From NCBI GenBank assembly GCA_017591395.1, contig WEDG01003409.1, forward strand, positions 123,659-187,658: 64,000 nucleotides of DNA, read 5' to 3'. The stretch comes from Schistocephalus solidus (lineage: Eukaryota; Platyhelminthes; Cestoda; Diphyllobothriidea; Diphyllobothriidae). Of the stretch, positions 63,963 through 64,000 are shown piece by piece. Position 1 is the stretch's first letter, and each line of letters starts with the position of its first letter. A program made the translations under genes and the position numbers. The notes below the pieces were generated by a model. It saw only the letters and a list, made by a program, of their open reading frames with translations, had not been told where the DNA came from and ran no database searches.

Positions 63963-64000
63963 ACTGTTTTTATATATTTTTTGTATATTTTGAAGTGTAA
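63963..64000. other. Window edge, AT-rich
   Basis: Too short to assign. Confidence 0.2.

Overview
The window reads as eukaryotic nuclear DNA from a parasitic flatworm, most likely a diphyllobothriidean tapeworm (Spirometra/Schistocephalus/Dibothriocephalus type). The basis is: no bacterial operon structure; an AT-rich background; dense old CR1-like, RTE-like and Penelope-like retroelements; and an RTE-like LINE whose product ends in C2H2 zinc fingers, a combination I associate with these cestodes. The species is inferred, not read directly. Nearly every long open frame belongs to a transposable element, and most copies are broken by stops, frameshifts or truncation.

Layout. 0.4-1.9 kb: CR1-like LINE relic. 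3.0-5.7 kb: RTE-like zinc-finger LINE copy 1, with a two-unit tail repeat at 5.7-6.5 kb. 6.5-8.3 kb: family R repeat, Penelope-like element (PLE) 1 and a CR1 3' scrap. 8.3-10.8 kb: nothing recognised. 10.8-12.0 kb: PLE 2. 12.0-13.2 kb: block A, with two tRNA-derived SINEs head to head. 13.2-18.6 kb: mostly unrecognised, with a mariner relic (16.5-16.9 kb) and a possible host exon (17.4-17.6 kb). 18.6-19.1 kb: repeat C with a retroviral-type primer-binding site. 19.1-22.4 kb: RTE copy 2 (best endonuclease and RT), fused to an inverted tail repeat (22.4-23.3 kb). 23.4-24.7 kb: SINE and PLE 3 with a GIY-YIG domain. 26.2-26.6 kb: host-like exons on the minus strand. 26.8-29.2 kb: inverted copies of repeat C and block A. 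30.6-34.7 kb: RTE 5' scrap, an orphan ORF and sparse candidate exons. 34.7-39.1 kb: RTE copy 3 with fingers and tail. 39-44 kb: low-repeat DNA with the best host exons on both strands. 46.4-52.8 kb: Ty3/gypsy LTR element on the minus strand, its 3' LTR split by a 1.8 kb insertion and a CR1 piece in its leader. 53.7-64 kb: a pile of five LINE copies in both orientations.

How it fits together. The autonomous elements (RTE, CR1, PLE, gypsy) supply reverse transcriptases and endonucleases; the SINEs and the tail repeats look like dependent passengers. Host coding sequence appears as short phase-0 exons with GT/AG borders. They are mainly on the minus strand between 17 and 43 kb, with one plus-strand gene at 42.8-43.9 kb. 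This pattern is consistent with one or two genes whose introns have been inflated by transposons.

Limits. All family calls come from reading translations and repeats by eye, with no searches run. Exon calls rest on splice borders, phase and protein-like composition only. No rRNA, functional tRNA gene, CRISPR array or prokaryotic regulatory site is visible.
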